Shown: piece after piece, positions 28,118 through 36,242 of the stretch
Position numbering within the stretch: position 1 is the first letter of the stretch
Layout of the letters: each line of letters begins with the position of its first letter
Assembly: GCF_900168325.1 (NCBI RefSeq)
Contig: NZ_FVZE01000001.1
Span: forward strand, 1,354,400-1,418,399
Origin: Novosphingobium mathurense
GTDB lineage: Bacteria; Pseudomonadota; Alphaproteobacteria; Sphingomonadales; Sphingomonadaceae
Reading direction: 5' to 3'
Length of the DNA stretch: 64,000 nt
Made by a program: the position numbers and the translations under genes
Notes under the pieces: model-generated
Databases searched by the model: none
What the model was told of the DNA's origin: nothing
The model's input: only the letters and a program-made list of their open reading frames with translations

Positions 28118-28311
28118 GTCCCATGCTCCAAACTGGCACTCGTCCCCATCCGCTGGTGGAACCCGAATGAGAGCCCTCTTGTCAATCTGTGCGCCGCCAA
28201 GCAACTGATCGACCAACTTGATTCTGATCGGGGCGTGAATCTGGCGCGCGGCCCGCGATGCGGGCGAAGGGGGTGGCCTGGTGCGCCATGGATTGTGCAG
28301 GGAGGGGCATC

Positions 28312-29085
28312 TTGGCCAAGATAGCGGAGTGGTGCGGGCGCACCGACAGCAAGATCAAAACCCATAGTTTGGCCTATTTTGAAGCCGACGCGGCAAAGCT
28401 CACCTCCGCCGTCACCTACGTCGCGTCGGTCGTTCCCGGTCACTACACCGCCGCCAATCGCGTCGCCCATATTCTCGACAAGCTCGGCAAGGCCGAGGCT
28501 GCGGACTACATCATTACCAAGCTACCGACCGGACCGCGCAGCCGCTCCGGCGATATCGGTGAGATTCTAGCTTCCGGCTGGGTCAGCGAATTCACGGGCT
28601 ACAAGATGGGCGTTCTGAAGCTCCGCTGGAAGGATCATCGTGAAATGGCGATGCGCGGCGACGACATCCTGGCCGTTCGCCCGGATGCCGAGGGTACGGT
28701 TCGGTTCCTCAAGGGGGAAGTGAAGAGTCGGGCCAGCCTGGGACAGAAGACCATCGAGGAGGCGCGAAAAGCACTGCTGGGAAACGATGGCCGACCGACG
28801 CCGCACGCGCTCGCCTTTGTCTCCGACCGGCTGTTCGAAAGCGGCGACACCGATCTTTCGGACCTGATCGACAAATACCAGCTGAAGGAGCGCATCAAGG
28901 TCGATCAGATGTCGCACCTGATGTTCATGTTCACGGGCAACAATCCCTGCAAGCTCCTGAGCGCCGATCTCGAGGCCTATAAGGGTCGCATTCCACAGTT
29001 CGGCGTGGGTTTGCGGGTCTCAAGCCACCAGGATTTCATCAAGAAGATCTTCGCAAAGGTGGTCGCCGATGGCCAGCAGCCCTGA
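28312..29085 (+). CDS. hamA: Hachiman defence nuclease HamA (DUF1837)
   Basis: About 257 residues from the TTG at 28,312, chosen because GGAGG (28,301-28,305) lies six bases upstream. ATG codons at 28,258 and 28,288 are alternatives. The product matches DUF1837: GDIGEILASGWVSEF, then RGDDILAV and FLKGEVKSRASL, which give a PD-(D/E)xK-like D...ExK set. In the Hachiman system HamA is the DNA-cleaving effector that associates with the HamB helicase and is released when HamB meets foreign or damaged DNA. The 3' end overlaps hamB by 17 bases. Family recognition is firm; activity here is inferred. Confidence 0.85.
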   Translation: MAKIAEWCGRTDSKIKTHSLAYFEADAAKLTSAVTYVASVVPGHYTAANRVAHILDKLGKAEAADYIITKLPTGPRSRSGDIGEILASGWVSEFTGYKMGVLKLRWKDHREMAMRGDDILAVRPDAEGTVRFLKGEVKSRASLGQKTIEEARKALLGNDGRPTPHALAFVSDRLFESGDTDLSDLIDKYQLKERIKVDQMSHLMFMFTGNNPCKLLSADLEAYKGRIPQFGVGLRVSSHQDFIKKIFAKVVADGQQP

Positions 29086-32000
29086 AGCGATCGCCGCGCT
29101 GATCCGGGAGACGACAGCGCCCGGCTTCCGTGACGATCTTCTAGCCAAGGGCCAGGCCCGTTCAATGATCTGGCGTGGCGGGGCCTTGCCGGCAGACGCG
29201 CCGCCCTTCTCGCGGCTGCTGAGCTACGACCTTCTCGCCTATGCCTATACATTGATGACGCAGGGGCTCCGCCTGCTCGACGTGAACGCGGAGCGCGAAA
29301 CCGCGCGCATGGCTTTCGAAAGCGCAGCGTCGGCGATCGAAGCCGTGATTGCGCGCGGACCTGCGAGCGACGAACGGGATTTCCATCGGCTGATTGCTGG
29401 CGCCTGCTATCACCTTGCCCGATATGCTGCGCGCGCCTTTTCCTTGCTTCACCAAGGGTTGAACGAAGCCAATCTCACGCTCCCCGAAAAATGCCTGGCG
29501 CTGCTCATGCTGCGCGACATCGAGGGACTCCATGCGCTGGTTGGGGACGCGCGCCTAGGAGCGCTTGGGAGCGAGGACAGCCTCATCGAGATACTGGCGA
29601 CGATCGAGGCCCCCCTCGAGTTCGACGACGGGGAAGAGGAGCCTGAGGAGAAGATTCTCGATGTTGTCGACATGGCGCTGGCCGATCACTTCCTCGGGGC
29701 GATGGGCATAGCGCTGCTGGCATTCGAACGCGGCGAACGCGAATTGCTGGATGCCGCGCTCGCGCGGCTCAAGGTCGGTCTCGGCGCGGCCGGCGATCTC
29801 AATCTCGTTCCCCACTGGTGGTGCCATCGGCTGGCGATCCACCTGCTCGGCGATCTATGGTCATCGAGCTTCCACGAGCGGCTTCCTCTTGAGCCGCCTA
29901 ACGGGGAAATCGCCGATTGGGCCGACTATCGCGAGCTGTTCATCGCCACGCTCCTGCGACGCGACCGAGCGGAAATCGATCTTTGGCCATCCCAGCTCGA
30001 GGCTGCAGATCGGGCGCTCGATCTCGCGCATAATATGGTGGTCTCGCTGCCGACGAGCGCCGGCAAGACGCGCATCGCCGAGCTCTGTATCCTCGCCTGT
30101 CTGGCCGCTGGTCGCCGCGTCGTCTTCGTGACGCCGCTCCGCGCCCTGTCCGCACAGACCGAGGTCACGCTCCAGCGGACCTTCCGTCCGCTCGGCAAGA
30201 CGGTCTCGAGTCTCTATGGGGCGATCGGAGTCAGCGAGGTCGACGAAGACTTCCTGCGGGACAGCAGCATCATCGTCGCCACGCCCGAGAAGCTCGACTT
30301 CGCCTTGCGCAACGATCCCGATCTCCTGAACGACGTCGGTCTCGTCGTGCTCGACGAAGGCCATATGATCGGCCTTACCGAGCGCGAGGTTCGTTACGAG
30401 GTGCAGATTCAGCGCCTGCTGCGCAGGAGCGATGCCGCGGATCGACGGATCGTCTGCCTTTCCGCCATTCTGCCGGACGGCAAGCAGCTTGAGGATTTCA
30501 CCGCCTGGTTGACGTGCGACCATCCTTCCGGGCTGGTCAAGAAGGACTGGCGGCCGACCCGGCTGCGCTTCGGCGAAGTCGTGTGGCGCGGAGATCATGC
30601 GCGGCTCGACATATCGGTCGGCGCCGAGCAGCCGTGGATCGAAACCTTCATCACCCCGACCCTGCCCAAGGGGCGCAAGACGCGACTCTTTCCTTGCGAT
30701 CAGCGCGAGCTTTGTATCGCCACAGCCTGGACATTGGTCGCCGACGCGCATTCGGTCCTCATTTTCTGTCCGCTGCGCAAGTCGGTCGAGCCGTTCGCGC
30801 GCGTGATCGTCGATCTGGCCAAACGCGGCGCGCTGCCTTCCGTGCTCAATGCGGATCCCGCGGTACTCGACAATGCGCTCGCTATCGGCGCGGAGTGGCT
30901 GGGCACCGACAGCCCGATTCTCAAATGCCTCAAGCTTGGCGTCGCGATCCACCACGGCGCTTTGCCGACGGCGTTCCGAAAAGAAGTCGAACGGCTGCTA
31001 CGGGAAGGCATTCTCAAGGTCACGATCTCGTCGCCGACCTTGGCGCAGGGTCTCAATTTGTCGGCTACGACATTGATCTTTCATGGACTGGAGCGGAACC
31101 GCCAGGACATCGATATCGCCGAATTCCGTAACGTCGTCGGACGCGCTGGCCGTGCCTATGTCGATGTCGAAGGGCTGGTGCTTATGCCCATGTTCGACAA
31201 GATCAAGAAGCGGCGCGCGGCTTGGAATGCGATGATCACCAATGCCAAGGGCAAGGAGATGGAAAGCGGGCTGCTGCGGCTCGTTCTCACGTTGATGCAA
31301 CGCATGGTGAAGAAGCATCGCCCAAAGTCGGTGGACGCGATGATCGAATATCTTGCCGGAACGACAGTCTGGGACTTTCCGGCCCTCGCCGACGAAGGCG
31401 ACGACGAGGCGGATGCCGAGCGAAGCCGGTGGGCGGGGTTTCTCACCACGCTCGATACAGCGATCCTCAGCCTGTTAGGCGAGCGTGAGGTCGAGGATGA
31501 CGCGATCGAAACTGCCCTGGACGAGGTGCTGACCTCCTCACTGTGGTCACGGCGCTTGGCAACCCGCCGGGAGACCGGGCAGCAGTTGCTGAAGGCCGGG
31601 CTGACTGCGCGCGCCCGCTATATCTGGAGCCAAACGACCGCGACACACCGCCGCGGCTATTTCCTGGCCGGTGTGGGCCTTGCTACGGGCAAAGCGCTCG
31701 ACGCCCATGCCGCTCATCTCAACCAGTGCCTCGTGAACGCGAACGGTGCGATCCTCCTCGACAATGCAGAACAGGCGATCGCCGCGATCACGGAATTTGC
31801 CGAAACCGCTTTCACGATAGCACCGTTCATTCCTGAGAACCTGCCCGACAATTGGCGCGACGTTCTTCGGGCTTGGCTCGAAGGCGACGCGATTGTGAGC
31901 CTCGCCTCCGACGACGAATCGGAGGTGCTACAATTCGTCGAGCAGGCCTTGGTCTATCGCCTTCCATGGGCCATGGAGGCAGTCCGCGTTCGCGCCATCG

Positions 32001-32569
32001 CAAGTGGCGATACGCTCGGCGACGGCTTCCTGATGGACGATGCCGAGCTCGGGCTCGCAGTCGCCGCGGTCGAGACGGGCACGCTCAATCGCTCGGCCGC
32101 CGTTCTTATCCACGCCGGCTTCAGTTCACGACTTGGCGCGCTCAGCGCGGCCACCGAGACGGGCGCCGATTTCACAGACATGGCGGGTCTTCGGATGTGG
32201 CTGCGGAGCGATGAGGTCGAGTCGGGATCGATCGACCCGGATTGGCCGACGCCCCAATCCCACAGCCTTTGGCTACAGTTCGTCGAAAGCCTCGCGCCCG
32301 AGCGGCAAAGAACCTGGAGCCGGCATGAGAGCCAGATGGAAGTGCGGTGGGACGACGTCTGCGCCGATGCCGGAGCGCCGGTTCGCTTATATGATGATGG
32401 ATCCAGAACGCTCGTGCTCGACACCGATTTCACACGGCTCGGGCGGCTGAAAACCCCGATCAACCCCAAGCGGCTGGGCCTGGTGCAGGCAACGGTCGGC
32501 TTCGACGAGGATTTCCTGGACGTTCGTTACTTGGGTCCGGCCGACCTGACACGCCGATCAGGGGGATAA
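29069..32569 (+). CDS. hamB: Hachiman defence helicase HamB
   Basis: 1166 residues. An N-terminal helical region (1-300) precedes a Ski2-like superfamily 2 helicase core. Walker A is PTSAGKT (328-334), motif Ia VFVTPLRALSAQ, motif II LDEGH (Asp near 429), and motif VI GRAGR (691-695). The C-terminal 450 residues are helical and not assigned. HamB translocates on DNA and controls the HamA nuclease. The ATG lies inside hamA with a 17-base overlap, so the pair is coupled. A DEGH box instead of DEAH is within the range for this group. Confidence 0.87.
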   Translation: MASSPEAIAALIRETTAPGFRDDLLAKGQARSMIWRGGALPADAPPFSRLLSYDLLAYAYTLMTQGLRLLDVNAERETARMAFESAASAIEAVIARGPASDERDFHRLIAGACYHLARYAARAFSLLHQGLNEANLTLPEKCLALLMLRDIEGLHALVGDARLGALGSEDSLIEILATIEAPLEFDDGEEEPEEKILDVVDMALADHFLGAMGIALLAFERGERELLDAALARLKVGLGAAGDLNLVPHWWCHRLAIHLLGDLWSSSFHERLPLEPPNGEIADWADYRELFIATLLRRDRAEIDLWPSQLEAADRALDLAHNMVVSLPTSAGKTRIAELCILACLAAGRRVVFVTPLRALSAQTEVTLQRTFRPLGKTVSSLYGAIGVSEVDEDFLRDSSIIVATPEKLDFALRNDPDLLNDVGLVVLDEGHMIGLTEREVRYEVQIQRLLRRSDAADRRIVCLSAILPDGKQLEDFTAWLTCDHPSGLVKKDWRPTRLRFGEVVWRGDHARLDISVGAEQPWIETFITPTLPKGRKTRLFPCDQRELCIATAWTLVADAHSVLIFCPLRKSVEPFARVIVDLAKRGALPSVLNADPAVLDNALAIGAEWLGTDSPILKCLKLGVAIHHGALPTAFRKEVERLLREGILKVTISSPTLAQGLNLSATTLIFHGLERNRQDIDIAEFRNVVGRAGRAYVDVEGLVLMPMFDKIKKRRAAWNAMITNAKGKEMESGLLRLVLTLMQRMVKKHRPKSVDAMIEYLAGTTVWDFPALADEGDDEADAERSRWAGFLTTLDTAILSLLGEREVEDDAIETALDEVLTSSLWSRRLATRRETGQQLLKAGLTARARYIWSQTTATHRRGYFLAGVGLATGKALDAHAAHLNQCLVNANGAILLDNAEQAIAAITEFAETAFTIAPFIPENLPDNWRDVLRAWLEGDAIVSLASDDESEVLQFVEQALVYRLPWAMEAVRVRAIASGDTLGDGFLMDDAELGLAVAAVETGTLNRSAAVLIHAGFSSRLGALSAATETGADFTDMAGLRMWLRSDEVESGSIDPDWPTPQSHSLWLQFVESLAPERQRTWSRHESQMEVRWDDVCADAGAPVRLYDDGSRTLVLDTDFTRLGRLKTPINPKRLGLVQATVGFDEDFLDVRYLGPADLTRRSGG

Positions 32570-32661
32570 TTGCAACGGCCATCGGCACTTGAACAACCAG
32601 GCTTGCAGAGCATGGCAGTTTCAGCCCTTGCTGGTGATTGATATTCACAAAATCATCCATT

Positions 32662-32780
32662 CGTGATAGGAATTCGCAGCCGGTGAACGGGATTCGCAGT
32701 TGGTCTCGACCCCGGTGACGATTTTTCGCAGGACCAGTCATGGGTGAATGGCCTTCGCAGGCGGTGAACGATTTTCGCGG
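32662..32780 (+). repeat. Five 18-bp imperfect direct repeats across the start of the Fic operon
   Basis: Copies lie at 32,662-32,679, 32,682-32,699, 32,714-32,731, 32,743-32,760 and 32,763-32,780. The consensus is GGTGAACGNNNTTCGCAG; the 3' TTCGCAG is kept in four copies and reads TTCGCGG in the fifth. Start-to-start distances are 20, 32, 29 and 20. Two copies fall inside the first 14 codons of the annotated Fic frame. The pattern resembles either an operator array or the multiple terminal repeats of IS21-family elements; no istA/istB gene is present. Confidence 0.75.
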
Positions 32781-34281
32781 AAGGCTGCTTCCGGAAACGG
32801 GAACCCCTGTGGGCTATGCGGCCCTCATTGCTGCCTATGGCCTCGCCATCCCGCTGCCGCCGCGCCTCACCGCGATCGCCGAGCGCCACCATCCCGTCGC
32901 CACCACCGCCTGGAACATGCTCACGCCGCGCCATCGCCCGGCCTCGACGCTGGCCGCCCAGCTCACCTTCGCCATCAAGTGGGAAGGGGTCGATCTCTCA
33001 GTGCTCGCGCAGCTCTTCCGTGTGCTCGCACCCGACACCATCGCCGACCTTGTCCGCGCGACGCCCACCGGAGCGTTCGCCCGGCGCATCTGGTTTCTCT
33101 ATGAGTGGATGACCGGCGATCGGCTGGACCTGCCTGACGCCGGCAAGGTCCGGCTCGTCGACGTCGTCGATCCCAATCAGCAATTCGCCCTCGCCGACGG
33201 CGAGGTTTCCACGCGCCACCGCGTCGTCAACAATCTCCCGGGCACGCCGCGCTTCTGCCCTATGATCCGCCGCTCGCCTGTCCTGGTCGCGGCTGCGGCC
33301 AAGAAGCTGGATGAGCGCGCCCGCGGGCAGATCGGCCGCGTCCGTCCAGACCTGGTGGCGCGCGCCGCCGCCTTCCTGTTGCTCAATGACTCCAAGTCCT
33401 CCTTCGCGATCGAAGGCGAGCAGCCATCGAGCACGCGCGCCATTCGATGGGGCCAGGCCATCGCCGAAGCCGGCCAAACGCGCCTGAGCCTACCCGAGTT
33501 CGATCGGCTACAACGCATCGTCATTGGCGATGCGCGCTTCGTGCGGCTGGGCCTGCGCGATGAAGGCGGCTTCGTGGGCGTGCATGACCGCGAGACGGGC
33601 GACCCAATCCCAGATCATGTCAGTGCCCGCGCCCAGGACCTCGAGGACCTGCTCACCGGGCTCGTCGACTATGCCGCCCGTACGCTCCAGGGCGGCCATG
33701 ATCCGGTGGCAGCGGCGGCTGCACTCGCATTCGGCTTCGTCTATATCCATCCCTATGTCGATGGGAATGGCCGCCTGCATCGCTGGCTGATCCATCACGT
33801 CCTCGCGGCGGCGGCCTACAATCCGCCCGGGCTTGTCTTTCCCGTCAGCGCCGCGATCCTGCGACACCTCGACACCTATCGCAGCGTGCTCGAAAGCTAT
33901 TCCCGGCCGCTCCTGTCGGAGATTGAATGGCGCCGTACCTCGAGTGGAAACGTTGAAGTGCTAAACGATACCGCGGACTATTACCGCTTCTTCGATGCAA
34001 CCGCGCATGCCGAGTTCCTCTACGCATGCGTGGAGCAGACGATCGAACAGGATCTGCCAGCGGAGGTCGCGTTTCTCGAGGCCTTCGATCGCTTCAGCCT
34101 TGGCGTCCAGGAGATCGTCGACATGCCGGCCGATCAGGTCGAATTGCTGCAGAAGTTTCTGCAGCAGAATGACGGACGCCTTTCCCAGCGCGCCCGCACA
34201 CGCGAATTCGCCGCGCTGACGGCGGACGAGACGGCACAAGTCGAGCAGCTCTACCGCGACAGCTTCCGGGCCGAACAATGA
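32740..34281 (+). CDS. Fic-domain protein (class II-like, probable AMP-transferase)
   Basis: 513 residues from ATG 32,740; the real start may be later because codons 2-14 lie in direct repeats. The Fic motif is complete: HPYVDGNGRLHR (337-348). An N-terminal inhibitory helix motif (S/T)xxxE(G/N) is present as SFAIEG (221-226), 110 residues before the Fic motif, as in class II Fic proteins where the glutamate blocks ATP. The N-terminal 190 residues and the C-terminal 130 are not assigned. Fic enzymes usually transfer AMP to a hydroxyl side chain. The stop overlaps the start of the next gene (ATGA), so the Fic protein and the Mrr-like nuclease are made together. Confidence 0.85.
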   Translation: MGEWPSQAVNDFRGRLLPETGTPVGYAALIAAYGLAIPLPPRLTAIAERHHPVATTAWNMLTPRHRPASTLAAQLTFAIKWEGVDLSVLAQLFRVLAPDTIADLVRATPTGAFARRIWFLYEWMTGDRLDLPDAGKVRLVDVVDPNQQFALADGEVSTRHRVVNNLPGTPRFCPMIRRSPVLVAAAAKKLDERARGQIGRVRPDLVARAAAFLLLNDSKSSFAIEGEQPSSTRAIRWGQAIAEAGQTRLSLPEFDRLQRIVIGDARFVRLGLRDEGGFVGVHDRETGDPIPDHVSARAQDLEDLLTGLVDYAARTLQGGHDPVAAAAALAFGFVYIHPYVDGNGRLHRWLIHHVLAAAAYNPPGLVFPVSAAILRHLDTYRSVLESYSRPLLSEIEWRRTSSGNVEVLNDTADYYRFFDATAHAEFLYACVEQTIEQDLPAEVAFLEAFDRFSLGVQEIVDMPADQVELLQKFLQQNDGRLSQRARTREFAALTADETAQVEQLYRDSFRAEQ

Positions 34282-35207
34282 GCGAAATCTCGGCCGACTC
34301 CCGCCGGCTGGCGCTGGAGATCATCGCGACGCTGGTCAACATCAAACGCTCGGCCGCCGATCAGCTGCTCCGTCGCGCCGAAGTGTCCGAGCCACTGATC
34401 CGCCGGTTCCTGACCGATCGCGATCCCTCGACCGGCGAGAAGCTCTCCAAACGCGTTGCCGGCACGATGGTCCTCGATGAGCTCGCTCGACAGGGCGAGG
34501 ATTCGGACGTCATTTCGGCACTGATCGACATCGCCGCCAATTGGGATGCATTCCACCTCGCCGCCGATGAATATAAGGCGCGGGCCATCGTGCAGAAAGC
34601 GCGTGAACTCCAAGGGGTCTTGGGCGCGCACGCGCGAAAGGAGCATGAAGCCCAAGAAGCCCGGCGGGCGCAAGCGACCGCCCGACAGGCGGCAGAGCAA
34701 ACAACCATGCTCACCAAGCAGAGCGAGTTGTTGCTCAGCCAGTTCGATTACGCCGCGACCGCCGGCGATCCGCACCAGCGTGGCTTCCTGCTGCAGGATC
34801 TCCTCAACCGGTTGTTCGACATCCATCGCTTTACAGTCGCGAAAGCGTTCCAGCGCAACGCCGGCGCGGAGCAGATCGACGGCGCGTTCGAGATGGACGG
34901 CTGGCACTATCTTGTCGAGTGCCGTTGGCGCGCGAAACCCGCAGACACGCGCGACATTGACGGATTGCTGGGACAGGTTCGCCGCTCAGGGCGTCAAACC
35001 ATGGGCGTCTTCCTCTCGATCAATGGCTGGTCCGAGCATGTCATCCCGTTGCTGAAGCAGAACCCGGAGAAATCCGTGCTGCTGATGGATGGGTATGACC
35101 TGCGCGCCGCGCTTTCGCGGCAGATCGATCTTCGCAAGCTCCTCCAAGCCAAGGTGCGCGCCCTCAATCTCGACGCCGAGCCCTTCTTGTCGAGCATGGC
35201 GATCTAG
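34278..35207 (+). CDS. Mrr-like PD-(D/E)xK restriction-endonuclease-fold protein
   Basis: 309 residues. The N-terminal part (1-100) is helical and includes SAADQLLRRAEVSEPLIRRF. A charged helix rich in Ala, Glu and Gln (100-150) follows, probably a coiled coil. The C-terminal nuclease-like domain starts with QRGFLLQDLLNRLFD (167-181), then EQIDGAFEMDGWHYLVECRW: Asp201 and Glu214 fit the family, while the usual ExK lysine is Arg216. The protein may bind DNA with changed or low cleavage activity. It overlaps the Fic gene by four bases and precedes the small nuclease gene by eight. Confidence 0.72.
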   Translation: MSEISADSRRLALEIIATLVNIKRSAADQLLRRAEVSEPLIRRFLTDRDPSTGEKLSKRVAGTMVLDELARQGEDSDVISALIDIAANWDAFHLAADEYKARAIVQKARELQGVLGAHARKEHEAQEARRAQATARQAAEQTTMLTKQSELLLSQFDYAATAGDPHQRGFLLQDLLNRLFDIHRFTVAKAFQRNAGAEQIDGAFEMDGWHYLVECRWRAKPADTRDIDGLLGQVRRSGRQTMGVFLSINGWSEHVIPLLKQNPEKSVLLMDGYDLRAALSRQIDLRKLLQAKVRALNLDAEPFLSSMAI

Positions 35208-35215
35208 GAAGCGCA

Positions 35216-35665
35216 ATGAATGAGCAGGCGATAAAGGAAACACTGTCGGCGGCAGTGGCCACGCTTCAGAACGAGGAAGCGGCGATCCTTGCGTTCGATG
35301 TGGGCGAGCGAACGATCTGCGCATGTCTCGCGGGAATCCTCAAACGTGCGTTCGATCGTCACTCAGTCCACGTAGAGTACAACCGGCATGGGGTCTTCCC
35401 GAAGGAAATCGAGCTGCCGGACGGGGCTGGCGAACTCACCGACAGGCGCGTCTTTCCCGACATCATCGTCCATCAGCCTGGCCATGATGACGCGAACCTC
35501 CTTGTCGTTGAGGTGAAGAAGACCACCAATCCTGTCAGCGACGATCTCGACATCGCCAAACTTCGCCAGATCAAGCGGCAGATCGGCTATGAATTCGCCG
35601 TGTTTCTGCGATTGCCAACCGGTCCTGACGCCGATCCCGCCGACCTTCGCTTCATCTGGATCTAA
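35216..35665 (+). CDS. Small PD-(D/E)xK-like protein, third gene of the Fic operon
   Basis: 149 residues. VEYNRHGVFPKEI precedes RRVFPDIIVHQPGHDD (Asp82) and NLLVVEVKKT (Glu99, Lys101), which form a full PD-D-ExK set. The C-terminal part (YEFAVFLRLPTGPDADPADL) completes a compact nuclease fold. Such small proteins occur in defence islands, but I do not recognise a named subfamily. The gene follows the Mrr-like gene by eight bases and ends the operon. Confidence 0.68.
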   Translation: MNEQAIKETLSAAVATLQNEEAAILAFDVGERTICACLAGILKRAFDRHSVHVEYNRHGVFPKEIELPDGAGELTDRRVFPDIIVHQPGHDDANLLVVEVKKTTNPVSDDLDIAKLRQIKRQIGYEFAVFLRLPTGPDADPADLRFIWI

Positions 35666-35908
35666 GGCGGAGGATCGGCAGGTGACCGGCAGCGGGTCCC
35701 GCGAGCAAGGAGCGCATCACGGCTCGTACGGGTCAATCTCGGCATATCTGTAGAGCGAGCTCAAATCGCGCCTCGACCACGTCTTCCTCAGAGGCACGGT
35801 CGCGATGGGACGTGGCCCGATATAATTCCTCGGGGTTTATACATAATGACCGAGGAAATGTATCATATCGCAATCATCCGTTTTAACGACGCGGGCAGCC
35901 GAGCCGAT

Positions 35909-36112
35909 TCAGACCGGCGGATTAATGTCCGCCCAGTGCGTAATCTCTTCCAGGAGATGCATATCCTCTGGGTCTTCCCAGCCCTGGCGCTCGGCGTCCC
36001 AACGGCCGATGACCGGCAGATCACCCTCCCAGAGCAGCATACGACGCCCGTCCTTCCGGTCAGGCGGCAATATGTCGATCGGCTCCCACGGAATATATTT
36101 GGCAGTGATCAT
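35909..36112 (-). CDS. DUF551-like small protein
   Basis: 67 residues (MITAKYIPWEPIDILPPDRK ... LLEEITHWADINPPV). The spacing of WEPID, the central GRWDAERQGW and the closing EITHWADINPP resembles DUF551 proteins found on phages and mobile elements. AAGGAG lies five bases before the ATG, which supports this strand over the longer plus-strand frame. The flanking stretches (35,666-35,908 and 36,113-36,242) show no gene. Confidence 0.65.
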   Translation of the reverse strand: MITAKYIPWEPIDILPPDRKDGRRMLLWEGDLPVIGRWDAERQGWEDPEDMHLLEEITHWADINPPV

Positions 36113-36242
36113 GCTCGCTCCTTGCCTGGGTCAGGGAGGCGGTCACGGTTCGATCTCTTATGCGCCATTTCCAGCCTTCTTCTCTCGTCGCAGAATCCGG
36201 GGGAGTCGGCTAGGTTCCGAAGGCGAGAAGATGCCCTCGTGC

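Noticed and set aside
32662..32780. Possible CRISPR array
   Set aside because: Repeats are only 18 bases, imperfect, with irregular gaps of 2 to 14 bases; no cas genes are near.
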